Of a stretch of 6,781 bases of DNA, positions 1 through 6,514 are shown piece after piece. This stretch comes from JADGRQ01 sp041476585 (GTDB taxonomy: Bacteria > Pseudomonadota > Gammaproteobacteria > Burkholderiales > SG8-39), in contig JBGOTT010000234.1 of NCBI GenBank assembly GCA_041476585.1, positions 1 to 6,781 of the forward strand, given 5' to 3'. Under the pieces are notes generated by a model. That model was not told the origin of the DNA and did not search any database. It worked only from the letters and a program-made list of their open reading frames with translations. The stretch's first letter is position 1. The number at the start of each line of letters is the position of its first letter. The position numbers and the translations under genes were made by a program.

Positions 1-914
1 AGGTGTTCGCCGGCCTGTACCCGGTCGAGGCCAACCGGTATGAGGCGATGCGCGAGGCGATGGAAAAGCTGCACCTGAACGACGCTTCGCTTCACTACGA
101 GCCCGAAGTCTCGCAGGCGCTCGGCTTCGGCTTCCGCTGCGGCTTCCTCGGTCTGCTGCACATGGACATCGTGCAGGAGCGCCTCGAGCGCGAGTACAAC
201 ATGAGCCTCGTCACCACGGCGCCTTCGGTGGTGTACGAAGTGCTGCTGCGCGACGGCACGGTGGAGGAGGTATCCAACCCGGCCAAGCTGCCGGACCCGA
301 GCCGGATCGAGCAGATCCGCGAGCCGATGATCTCCGCCACCATCTTCGTGCCGCAGGAATATGTCGGCCCGGTGATCACGCTGTGCACGCAGAAACGGGG
401 CACCCAGACCAACCTGCACTATTCGGCGCGCCACGTGGTGCTGTCGTACGACCTGCCGCTCAGCGAGGTGGTGCTGGATTTCTTCGACAAGCTCAAGTCG
501 CTTACGCGCGGCTACGGCTCGCTCGACTATGAGTTCAAGGAATACCGCGCGGCGGACATGGTGAGGCTCGACGTGCTGGTGAACGGCGACAAAGTGGACG
601 CGCTCTCCAGCATGGTGCACCGCTCGAACGCGCAGCAGCGCGGCCGCGAGCTGGTCGCGCGCCTGCGCGGCATCATTCCGCGGCAGATGTTCGATGTCGC
701 CATTCAGGCGGCGATCGGCGCGAACATCATCGCGCGCGAAAACGTGAAGGCGCTGAGAAAGAATGTGCTCGCCAAGTGCTACGGCGGCGACGTGTCACGC
801 AAGCGCAAGCTGCTGGAGAAGCAGAAGGCGGGCAAGAAACGCATGAAACAGGTCGGCTCGGTGGAAATCCCGCAGGAGGCTTTTCTGGCGGTTCTTCAGA
901 TGGACGACAAATGA
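1..914 (+). CDS. lepA: Elongation factor 4 (LepA), C-terminal half, cut by left edge
   Basis: LepA/EF4 is a ribosome-binding translational GTPase related to EF-G, reported to back-translocate ribosomes or assist 30S assembly. Only about the last 304 codons are visible; the GTPase domain and domain II lie off the window. The reading frame is open from the left edge (first full codon at base 3), so the GTG there is an internal Val, not a start. The fragment begins with FAGLYPVE and continues with the EF-G-like domain III stretch containing LGFGFRCGFLGLLHMDI, then domain V (around LDFFDKLKSLTRGYGSLDY). It ends in the LepA-specific C-terminal domain with RKNVLAKCYGGDVSRKRKLL (visible residues 252-271) and KKRMKQVG. 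Similarity to E. coli LepA as I remember it is close along the whole length and the ending matches. The stop codon overlaps the lepB start in ATGA. lepA-lepB adjacency is widespread in proteobacteria. Identification is very secure. Confidence 0.98.
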   Translation, partial: VFAGLYPVEANRYEAMREAMEKLHLNDASLHYEPEVSQALGFGFRCGFLGLLHMDIVQERLEREYNMSLVTTAPSVVYEVLLRDGTVEEVSNPAKLPDPSRIEQIREPMISATIFVPQEYVGPVITLCTQKRGTQTNLHYSARHVVLSYDLPLSEVVLDFFDKLKSLTRGYGSLDYEFKEYRAADMVRLDVLVNGDKVDALSSMVHRSNAQQRGRELVARLRGIIPRQMFDVAIQAAIGANIIARENVKALRKNVLAKCYGGDVSRKRKLLEKQKAGKKRMKQVGSVEIPQEAFLAVLQMDDK

Positions 915-1699
915 GCTTTGCACTGTTCCTGCTGATCCTGCTGGTGGTAAGCGGCCTGATCTGGCTGCTCGATGCCGCGGTGCTTCGCAAGCGCCGCGCA
1001 CCGGACGCGAAGGAGCCCTGGTGGGTCGAGTACTCGGTCAGCTTTTTCCCGGTGATCCTGATCGTGTTCGTGCTGCGCTCGTTCCTGGTCGAGCCGTTCA
1101 AGATTCCGTCCGGCTCGATGATCCCGACGCTGCTGGTGGGCGATTTCATCCTGGTCAACAAGTTCACCTACGGCATCCGGCTGCCGGTGATCAACAGGAA
1201 GATCGTCGAGCTGAATTTCCCCAAGCGCGGCGACGTGATGGTGTTCCGTTACCCGGTGGACACCTCGCTCGACTACATCAAGCGGGTGGTGGGCGTGCCG
1301 GGGGACCGCATCGAATACCGCAACAAGCGCCTGACCGTGAACGGCCGGCCGGTCCCGGTTCGCCCTATCGAGGACTACCTGTCGCGAGAGCGCATGCAGT
1401 ATTCACGCCAGTTCATGGAAACGCTCGACGGCACCGAGCACGCCATCCTGGTTGAAGACGACTCGCCGGGCCTGATGCAGCCGCCGCATCCGTTTTCGCC
1501 CGCCGGCAATTGCCTCTACAATATGAGCGGTCTGGCATGCACGGTGCCGCCGGGACACTATTTCATGATGGGCGACAATCGCGATAATTCGAGCGACAGC
1601 CGGGTGTGGGGTTTCGTTCCTGACGAAAACATCGTCGGCAAGGCGTTTTTCATCTGGCTCAACCTGAGCGAGCTGGGACGCTTCGGCTCGTTCCGCTGA
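911..1699 (+). CDS. lepB: Signal peptidase I (leader peptidase)
   Basis: This is the membrane serine protease that removes N-terminal signal peptides from exported preproteins, with its catalytic domain on the periplasmic side. The protein has 262 aa. Two hydrophobic segments (about residues 3-25 and 43-59) flank a basic loop with RKRR, as in proteobacterial LepB. The catalytic serine sits in PSGSM (Ser69) and the general-base lysine in DYIKRVVGVPGD (Lys124). The conserved box GDNRDNSSDSR is at 221-231. The region between about 140 and 220, with a Cys pair in NCLYNMSGLAC, is the less conserved cap part of the periplasmic domain. The ATG at 911 is chosen because it overlaps the lepA stop (ATGA) and directly precedes the first membrane segment. 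There is no good ribosome-binding site close to it, so translation is probably coupled to lepA. Lengthening the ORF leftwards would only add a frame-shifted shadow of lepA. Confidence 0.98.
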   Translation: MSFALFLLILLVVSGLIWLLDAAVLRKRRAPDAKEPWWVEYSVSFFPVILIVFVLRSFLVEPFKIPSGSMIPTLLVGDFILVNKFTYGIRLPVINRKIVELNFPKRGDVMVFRYPVDTSLDYIKRVVGVPGDRIEYRNKRLTVNGRPVPVRPIEDYLSRERMQYSRQFMETLDGTEHAILVEDDSPGLMQPPHPFSPAGNCLYNMSGLACTVPPGHYFMMGDNRDNSSDSRVWGFVPDENIVGKAFFIWLNLSELGRFGSFR

Positions 1700-1704
1700 G
1701 AACT

Positions 1705-1710
1705 GGGAGG
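1705..1710 (+). promoter_or_regulatory. Ribosome-binding site of the DUF4845 gene
   Basis: GGGAGG lies 5 nt before the GTG at 1716, in the 16-nt gap after lepB. It is the clearest Shine-Dalgarno match at any gene junction in the window and supports the GTG as the real start. It also suggests that this gene is loaded with ribosomes independently rather than only through coupling. Confidence 0.7.
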
Positions 1711-1715
1711 TCCAC

Positions 1716-2078
1716 GTGCGCAAGCAAACCGGCGTCACCTTGAGCGGGCTGCTCATCAGCCTGGTGATCCTGATCGTCCTGGGCCTGCTTGGGCTGAAGG
1801 TCATTCCCGCGTACATCGAGTTCTACACCGCGAAGAAAGCCATCGTCGCAATCGCCTTCGAAACCAAAGGCGCTGGCGGGGTCGGCGAGCTGCGCAAGGC
1901 CTTCGATCGCCGCGCGGCGGTCGATTCCATCGATGTGGTCTCGGGCAAGGACCTGGAAATTACCAAGGAAGGCAACGACATCGTGATTAGCTTCGCCTAC
2001 CGCAAGGAGGTGCCGCTGTTCGCGAATCTCGGTCTGTATTTCGACTTCGCCGCGACCTCCAAGGGAAGCGGCGAATAG
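1716..2078 (+). CDS. DUF4845 family small membrane protein, pilin-like N-terminus
   Basis: The 120-aa protein has unknown function. It matches from memory the DUF4845 family commonly found between lepB and rnc in betaproteobacteria. Residues 1-4 are basic (MRKQ). They are followed by TGVTLSGLL and an unbroken hydrophobic stretch to about residue 32, then a soluble domain of about 85 residues that would face the periplasm. The N-terminus resembles that of type IV pilins and pseudopilins (short basic leader, Gly, hydrophobic residue, T-L, long hydrophobic helix). However, the usual Glu at mature position 5 is absent: the sequence reads G-V-T-L-S-G. The C-terminal part has the family-like stretches KAFDRRAAVDSIDVV, LEITKEGNDIVISF and KEVPLFANLGLYFDF. 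The GTG start is supported by GGGAGG 5 nt upstream. It lies 16 nt after lepB and 14 nt before rnc. It may be an anchored accessory factor for the envelope; no function can be assigned from the sequence. Confidence 0.9.
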   Translation: MRKQTGVTLSGLLISLVILIVLGLLGLKVIPAYIEFYTAKKAIVAIAFETKGAGGVGELRKAFDRRAAVDSIDVVSGKDLEITKEGNDIVISFAYRKEVPLFANLGLYFDFAATSKGSGE

Positions 2079-2092
2079 CGGGCCTGAGAGCG

Positions 2093-2764
2093 GTGGCGCG
2101 GCCCACGACCCTTGAAAAAAGCCTCGCTTATCGGTTCGCCAACCGCGCGCTGCTCGAGCAGGCGCTGACCCACCGCAGTTTCGGAACGCCGCATAACGAG
2201 CGCCTCGAGTTCCTCGGCGACGGCGTGCTCGACTGCGTCATCGCCGGCGCGCTCTACGGGCGCTATCCGCTGTTGGCCGAAGGCGAGCTTTCACGCATGC
2301 GCGCCGCGCTGGTGCGCAAGGAAGCGCTGTCGGGCATAGCGCGCGGGCTCGGTTTGCCGGCGCACGTGAGGCTGGGCGAGGGTGAGCGCTCGAACGGGGG
2401 CAACGAGCGCGACTCCATCCTGGCCGACACGCTCGAGGCGGTGTTCGGCGCGCTGTTTCTCGACGGCGGCTACGACGCGGTGCGCGATGCAGTTCTGAGA
2501 ACCTTTCAGGCCGCGTTTGCCGGGCTCGACGCCTCGCAGCCCGCGAAAGACGCCAAGACCCGGCTGCAGGAATTCCTGCAGGGACGCAGGCACAAGCTTC
2601 CCGAATACCGCGTAGTCGCCACCAAGGGCGCTGCGCATCGCCAGACGTTCGAGGTCGAGTGCGTGGTGGCGGGACTCGATCTGCGCGACACCGGAAGCGG
2701 CGCTTCGCGCCGCGCGGCCGAGCAGAGCGCGGCAGAGAGCGTGCTGAAGAAGCTCGGCATATGA
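2093..2764 (+). CDS. rnc: Ribonuclease III
   Basis: RNase III is the double-strand-specific endoribonuclease that cuts the 30S rRNA precursor and many structured mRNAs; it acts as a homodimer and needs Mg2+. The protein has 223 aa, close to the 226 aa of E. coli. The catalytic domain (about 7-145) contains the signature NERLEFLGDGVL (35-46) with acidic residues Glu39 and Asp43, Glu65 in AEGELSRMR, and Asp112/Glu115 in SILADTLEA. The dsRNA-binding domain covers about 152-222, beginning DAKTRLQEFLQ and ending RRAAEQSAAESVLKKLGI. The signature reads GDG where GDS or GDA is more usual, and the loop before SILAD reads NGGNERD where KSGGFRR-like sequences are common; neither change touches a metal ligand. 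The start is GTG at 2093 with only a weak GAGAG (2086-2090) upstream. The stop overlaps the era start (ATGA). The 14-nt gap upstream leaves no room for an intergenic leader of the kind used in E. coli rnc autoregulation. Confidence 0.98.
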   Translation: MARPTTLEKSLAYRFANRALLEQALTHRSFGTPHNERLEFLGDGVLDCVIAGALYGRYPLLAEGELSRMRAALVRKEALSGIARGLGLPAHVRLGEGERSNGGNERDSILADTLEAVFGALFLDGGYDAVRDAVLRTFQAAFAGLDASQPAKDAKTRLQEFLQGRRHKLPEYRVVATKGAAHRQTFEVECVVAGLDLRDTGSGASRRAAEQSAAESVLKKLGI

Positions 2765-3642
2765 ATCATCGCTGCGGCACCATCGCGTTTGCTGGCCGTC
2801 CCAACACCGGCAAGTCGAGCCTGCTCAACCGTCTGGTGGGCGAAAAACTTTCGATCGTCTCAGCGCGCGCGCAGACGACGCGCCATCTGGTCACCGGAAT
2901 CCTCACCACCCCCGACTGCCAGTACATTTTTGTCGATGCGCCGGGCATGCAAACGCGCCACCGGGGAAAGCTCAACCGCGCGCTCAACCTGCGCGCAAGC
3001 GAGGCCGCCGGCGGTGCGGACGTGGTCGGATGGGTCCTGGAGGCGATGCGCCTGTCGGAGGCCGACCGCGAGGCGGTTGCCGGCGTGGCGGCGAACGCGA
3101 AGGTCGTTGCCATCGTCAATCAGATCGACCGGGTCAAGCCGCGCGAAAAGCTCATCCCGTTCCTCGCACGCGTGGCGCAGGAGCGCGAATTCGCAGCCAT
3201 CGTCCCGGTCAGCGCGTCGAGCGGCGAAAATTGCGAGTCGCTGCTCGCGGCGCTGCGCGATGCGCTGCCCGAAGGCGGGGCGATCTACCCGCCGGACCAG
3301 CTCACCGACCGCGACGAGCGTTTCTTTGCCGCCGAATTGCTGCGCGAACAATTGTTCCGCACCCTCGGCGAGGAGTTGCCCTACGCCTGCGAGGTCGAGA
3401 TCGCGAGCTTCACGCAGGACGGGCGGTTGCGCCGCATCGAAGCCACCATCTGGGTCGAGCGCGACAGCCACAAACCGATCGTGCTCGGCGAAAAGGGCGC
3501 GCGCCTGAAGCAAATGGCCAGCGCGGCGCGCAAAGGCATGGAAACGCTGTTCGGGGGCAAGGTGTACCTCGGGACGTGGATCAAGGTCAAGCGCGGCTGG
3601 AGCGAGGACGAACGCTTGCTGCGTTCGCTCGGTCATCGATGA
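2761..3642 (+). CDS. era: GTPase Era, 30S ribosome assembly factor
   Basis: Era is an essential GTPase that binds the 3' end of 16S rRNA through a KH domain during 30S maturation, at the inner membrane and in the cytosol. The 293-aa protein (E. coli 301) has an N-terminal G domain: G1 GRPNTGKS (12-19), switch-I QTTRH (38-42), G3 DAPG (59-62), G4 NQID (120-123) and G5 SAS around 188-190. The KH domain has GEKG at 243-246 followed by a helix with AARKGMETLF and the strand GGKVYLGTWIKVKRGW. Three G-motif residues differ from what I know as the Era consensus: Thr for Val in G1, Ala for Thr in DTPG, and Gln for Lys in NKxD. The fold and length are intact, so I take it as a functional but divergent Era. 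The start ATG overlaps the rnc stop and the stop overlaps the recO start, giving coupling on both sides. A longer ORF reaching back to 2659 is only open frame inside rnc. Confidence 0.97.
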   Translation: MNHRCGTIAFAGRPNTGKSSLLNRLVGEKLSIVSARAQTTRHLVTGILTTPDCQYIFVDAPGMQTRHRGKLNRALNLRASEAAGGADVVGWVLEAMRLSEADREAVAGVAANAKVVAIVNQIDRVKPREKLIPFLARVAQEREFAAIVPVSASSGENCESLLAALRDALPEGGAIYPPDQLTDRDERFFAAELLREQLFRTLGEELPYACEVEIASFTQDGRLRRIEATIWVERDSHKPIVLGEKGARLKQMASAARKGMETLFGGKVYLGTWIKVKRGWSEDERLLRSLGHR

Positions 3643-4358
3643 GCGGGCCCCGAGCGGAGCACGAACCCGGTTTCGTGCTGCACACTTACCCGTACCGCGA
3701 GACCAGCCTGATCGTCGAGGCGTTTACGCGGCGGCACGGACGCACTGCGCTGATTGCCAAAGGCGCGCGCCGGCCGCGTTCGGCGCTGCGCGGCGTGCTG
3801 CTTTCCTTCCAGCCGCTCAAGCTGTCATGGTCCGGCGGCGGGGAGATGCGCACCCTCGTCGGTGCGGAATGGCAGGGCGCGGCCAGCTTGCTGCGCGGCG
3901 CAAGGCTGATGTGCGGCTTCTATCTGAACGAACTGCTGCTGCGCCTGCTGCCGCGCGAAGATGCGCACGAGGCGCTCTATGACGACTATTGCGAAGGCCT
4001 GTCGCGCCTCGCGCAAGGGTCGCTGCCGACCGCGACCGTGCTGCGCATGTTCGAGCGGCGGCTCCTCGCCGGGCTGGGGTATGCTTTGCAGTTCGATCGG
4101 GATGCAGCCGACGGCGCGCCGATCCGTCCGGAGGGAAGCTACCTGTACGAACCCGAGCGCGGCCCGGTGGCGGCCAACGGTGCAGGCAGCGAGCTGGTAG
4201 TGAGCGGGCGCACGCTGCTCGACATGCAGGCCGACGACTACCGACGGCCCGAGACGCAGGCCGAGAGCCGCGCGCTGATGCGCGCGCTGATCGGCCAGCG
4301 CCTGCACGGTCAGACGCTGCACACGCGCGCGGTGCTGCTCGAACTTCAGGAAATGTAG
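3639..4358 (+). CDS. recO: DNA repair protein RecO
   Basis: RecO is the recombination mediator that, with RecR, helps load RecA onto SSB-coated single-stranded DNA in the RecF pathway and anneals complementary strands. The protein has 239 aa (E. coli 242). It has an N-terminal OB-fold (about 11-85) with the family pattern GFVLHTYPYRETSLIVEAFT, followed by GRTALIAKGARRPRSALRG and a strand rich in positive charge. A helical domain follows, with LMCGFYLNELLLRLLPREDAHEALYDDY around residues 90-115 and FERRLLAGLGYALQ near 145. No CxxC zinc-finger pair is present, as in E. coli RecO and unlike Deinococcus or Bacillus RecO. The start ATG at 3639 overlaps the era stop (ATGA) and leaves a short unstructured leader of about 10 residues. 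The open frame extends to 3030 on the left, but that part is an out-of-frame reading of era. pdxJ begins 4 nt downstream, the same rnc-era-recO-pdxJ-acpS order as in E. coli. Confidence 0.96.
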   Translation: MSGPRAEHEPGFVLHTYPYRETSLIVEAFTRRHGRTALIAKGARRPRSALRGVLLSFQPLKLSWSGGGEMRTLVGAEWQGAASLLRGARLMCGFYLNELLLRLLPREDAHEALYDDYCEGLSRLAQGSLPTATVLRMFERRLLAGLGYALQFDRDAADGAPIRPEGSYLYEPERGPVAANGAGSELVVSGRTLLDMQADDYRRPETQAESRALMRALIGQRLHGQTLHTRAVLLELQEM

Positions 4359-4362
4359 GGCG

Positions 4363-5115
4363 ATGATCGAACTCGGCGTAAACGTGGATCACGTGGCGAC
4401 GGTGCGGCAGGCACGGCGCACCTACGAACCCGATCCGGTGTGGGCGGCGGTCGAAGCGCACCTCGGCGGCGCTGACGGCATTACGGTGCACCTGCGCGAA
4501 GACCGGCGCCATATCCAGGACGAGGACGTGCGCCGGTTGCGCGAGCTGACCCATATCAAGCTCAACCTGGAGATGGCCGCGACCAGGGAGATGGTGGAGA
4601 TCGCGCGCGGCATTCGTCCCGAGATGGCAATGCTGGTGCCGGAGGGGCGCCACGAGGTGACCACCGAAGGAGGCCTGGACATCGTGTCCCAGGAGGCGAA
4701 GCTCGAGCAGGCGGTGGCGCGCCTCGCCGACGCGGGTATCGTGGTGAGCGTGTTCATCGACGCCGACCAGCGCCAGATCGACGCGGCAAGACGGATCGGC
4801 GCCTCGGTATGCGAGGTGCACACGGGACCCTATGCGCATGCCTTCCATTCGCGGGGGCGCGACGCCGAGAGCGTGGCGGTCGCCGCCGAGCTGAAGAAAG
4901 TCGCGCAGGCCGGCGAGCAGATCCGCGCGCTCGGCATGCGCTTCAACGCGGGCCATGCGCTCAACTACTTCAATGTCGAGCCGGTGGCGAGGTTGCCCGG
5001 GGTGCGCGAACTTCACATCGGCCACGCGATCGTCAGCCGTGCGCTGTTCATCGGCCTGCGCGAAGCGGTGCGCGAGATGAAGCGCCTGATGACCGATGCA
5101 AGGCTCGCGCGGTGA
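4363..5115 (+). CDS. pdxJ: Pyridoxine 5'-phosphate synthase
   Basis: PdxJ condenses 1-deoxy-D-xylulose 5-phosphate with 3-amino-2-oxopropyl phosphate to give pyridoxine 5'-phosphate, the ring-closing step of DXP-dependent vitamin B6 synthesis, in the cytosol. The 250-aa TIM barrel starts MIELGVNVDHVATVRQAR. The family's key residues are in place: His43 in GITVHLREDRRHI, Glu70 in NLEM and His198 in FNAGHALNY. The stretch LVPEGRHEVTTEGGLD (91-106) and the phosphate-binding ELHIGHAIVSRA near the end are also present. The length fits the family (E. coli 243 aa), with a few extra residues after HTGPYAHAF. The start ATG is 4 nt after the recO stop; AGGAA at 4348-4352 inside the recO end is a plausible ribosome-binding site 10 nt upstream. 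The stop overlaps the GTG of acpS (GTGA). The presence of pdxJ indicates the DXP-dependent B6 route rather than PdxS/PdxT. Confidence 0.98.
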   Translation: MIELGVNVDHVATVRQARRTYEPDPVWAAVEAHLGGADGITVHLREDRRHIQDEDVRRLRELTHIKLNLEMAATREMVEIARGIRPEMAMLVPEGRHEVTTEGGLDIVSQEAKLEQAVARLADAGIVVSVFIDADQRQIDAARRIGASVCEVHTGPYAHAFHSRGRDAESVAVAAELKKVAQAGEQIRALGMRFNAGHALNYFNVEPVARLPGVRELHIGHAIVSRALFIGLREAVREMKRLMTDARLAR

Positions 5116-5495
5116 TTTACGGCATCGGCACGGACATCGTCGAGATTCCGCGGATTGCGCGCTCGCTCGAGCGATTCGGTGAGCGGTTTGCGCAGCGGAT
5201 TCTGTGCGGGCCCGAGCTGGCGCGCTTTGCCAGCCACAAGCAGCCGGCGTCTTATCTCGCCAAGCGCTTCGCAGCGAAAGAAGCATTCACCAAGGCGCTC
5301 GGCACCGGCATCCACGCACCTGCCAACTGGCATGGGGTCTGGGTAAGCAATCTCCGTTCCGGAAAGCCGGTGCTGGAGTTTTCGCCCGCGCTTGCGGCGC
5401 TGATGGAGAAACGTGGCGTGCGGCGTACGCACGTCTCGCTGAGCGATGACCGGGCGCTTGCCTGCGCCACCGTGATCCTGGAAACCGATCCGTGA
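5112..5495 (+). CDS. acpS: Holo-[acyl-carrier-protein] synthase
   Basis: AcpS transfers the 4'-phosphopantetheine arm of coenzyme A to the serine of apo-ACP, activating the carrier protein for fatty-acid synthesis; it works as a trimer with Mg2+. The protein has 127 aa, the normal size (E. coli 126). The metal-binding Asp8 is in YGIGTDIVEIPRI and Glu57 is in the second motif KRFAAKEAFTKALGTG (51-66). The C-terminal strand pair THVSLSDDRALACATVI is typical. The start is the GTG at 5112 overlapping the pdxJ stop (GTGA), which places GIGTD right at the N-terminus as in the family; no earlier start makes sense because that frame reads as a pdxJ shadow. The stop overlaps the nagZ GTG in the same way. 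pdxJ-acpS linkage is conserved across many proteobacteria. Confidence 0.97.
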   Translation: MIYGIGTDIVEIPRIARSLERFGERFAQRILCGPELARFASHKQPASYLAKRFAAKEAFTKALGTGIHAPANWHGVWVSNLRSGKPVLEFSPALAALMEKRGVRRTHVSLSDDRALACATVILETDP

Positions 5496-6511
5496 CTCTG
5501 AGTTTGCCGCTGGGGCCGGTGGTCATCGATCCTGCCGGAGTATCGCTTAGCGACGATGACGGGAAGCGACTGTCGCATCCCGCCGTTGGCGGAGTAATCC
5601 TGTTTGCGCACAACTACGAATCGCCCGCGCAGCTGCGCGCGCTCACCGCGGAGATCCGGGCGCTGAGGAAACCCGAATTGCCGATTTGCGTGGATCACGA
5701 AGGGGGGAGAGTGCAGCGTTTTCGCGCGGGATTTACGGCGATTCCGCCGATGCGAAAACTGGGAGAGATTTTCGATTCGGATATAGGTCGCGCGCTTCAG
5801 ATTGCCGAACAGGTCGGCGTCGTGATCGGTTGCGAGTTGGTGGCGCACGGCGTGGATTTCAGCTTCACGCCGGTGCTCGACCTGGATTACGGCGCGAGTT
5901 CGGTCATCGGCGATCGGGCGTTGCATTCTGATGCGCTGCCAGCAGGCGAGCTGGCTGCGGCGTTGATCAGCGGCCTTGCACGCGCTGGAGTGGTGGCGGT
6001 GGGCAAGCATTTTCCTGGGCATGGCTACGCGGCAGCGGATTCGCACCACGCGGTGCCTGTGGACGATCGCACGCTCGAGCAGATCATGGAAAACGACGTT
6101 GCTCCGTACCGCCAGGCAATCGCCGCTGGACTGGCTGGCGTAATGCCGGCGCACGTGATCTATGGGAAGGTGGACTCGGAGCCGGCGGGCTACTCGAGCT
6201 TCTGGCTGCAGAAGGTGCTGCGCGGGCAACTTGGATTTGATGGCGTGATCTTCAGCGACGATCTGTCGATGGAGGGAGCGAGCATCGCGGGTGGCCTGGT
6301 GGCGCGCGCGCATGCGGCGCTGAAGGCGGGGTGCGACGTGGTGCTGTTGTGCCAGAACCCGCAGGGGCAGGACGAACTGCTCGAGGGGCTGGGCGACGCC
6401 CGCTGTGAAGCGAGACGCTGGGAGAAGATGCGAGCGCGCCGCTTTGGCACTCTCGGTCGCGGCTCGGCTGACTACCGTGCTGCTGTGGATGAGATCGGCA
6501 GGATGGCGTGA
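5492..6511 (+). CDS. nagZ: Beta-N-acetylglucosaminidase NagZ (GH3)
   Basis: NagZ is the cytosolic glycoside hydrolase family 3 enzyme that removes GlcNAc from GlcNAc-1,6-anhydro-MurNAc-peptides during peptidoglycan recycling. In some bacteria its product induces AmpC beta-lactamase. The protein has 339 aa (E. coli 341) and forms a single TIM barrel without the second domain of larger GH3 enzymes. Visible motifs are HPAVGGVILFAHNY (29-42), VDHEGGRVQRF (67-77), FSFTPVLDLD (123-132) and GKHFPGHG (171-178). The catalytic loop has Asp183-Ser-His185, the dyad acting as acid/base in the family. MPAHVIY is at 218-224, and the nucleophile Asp256 lies in IFSDDLSMEGA. The C-terminus after about residue 295 is weakly conserved. 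The start is GTG at 5492, overlapping the acpS stop (GTGA). It is the last gene of the plus-strand array. In E. coli nagZ lies elsewhere, so its position here is a lineage feature. Confidence 0.97.
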   Translation: MTLSLPLGPVVIDPAGVSLSDDDGKRLSHPAVGGVILFAHNYESPAQLRALTAEIRALRKPELPICVDHEGGRVQRFRAGFTAIPPMRKLGEIFDSDIGRALQIAEQVGVVIGCELVAHGVDFSFTPVLDLDYGASSVIGDRALHSDALPAGELAAALISGLARAGVVAVGKHFPGHGYAAADSHHAVPVDDRTLEQIMENDVAPYRQAIAAGLAGVMPAHVIYGKVDSEPAGYSSFWLQKVLRGQLGFDGVIFSDDLSMEGASIAGGLVARAHAALKAGCDVVLLCQNPQGQDELLEGLGDARCEARRWEKMRARRFGTLGRGSADYRAAVDEIGRMA

Positions 6512-6514
6512 TCG

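Noticed and set aside
874..879. AGGAGG inside the lepA end, possible ribosome-binding site for lepB
   Set aside because: It is 31 nt upstream of the lepB ATG and no in-frame start lies 5-10 nt after it; it simply encodes part of the conserved PQEAF of LepA.
3030..3638. N-terminal extension of recO within era
   Set aside because: The extension is an Arg/Gly/Ala-rich out-of-frame reading of era; the ATG at 3639 gives the normal RecO length and the ATGA overlap.
3817..5286. Long minus-strand open frame (489 codons) opposite recO, pdxJ and acpS
   Set aside because: It is antisense to three confidently identified genes, is rich in Arg, Ala and His as expected from reversed GC-rich coding DNA, and shows no recognisable domain.
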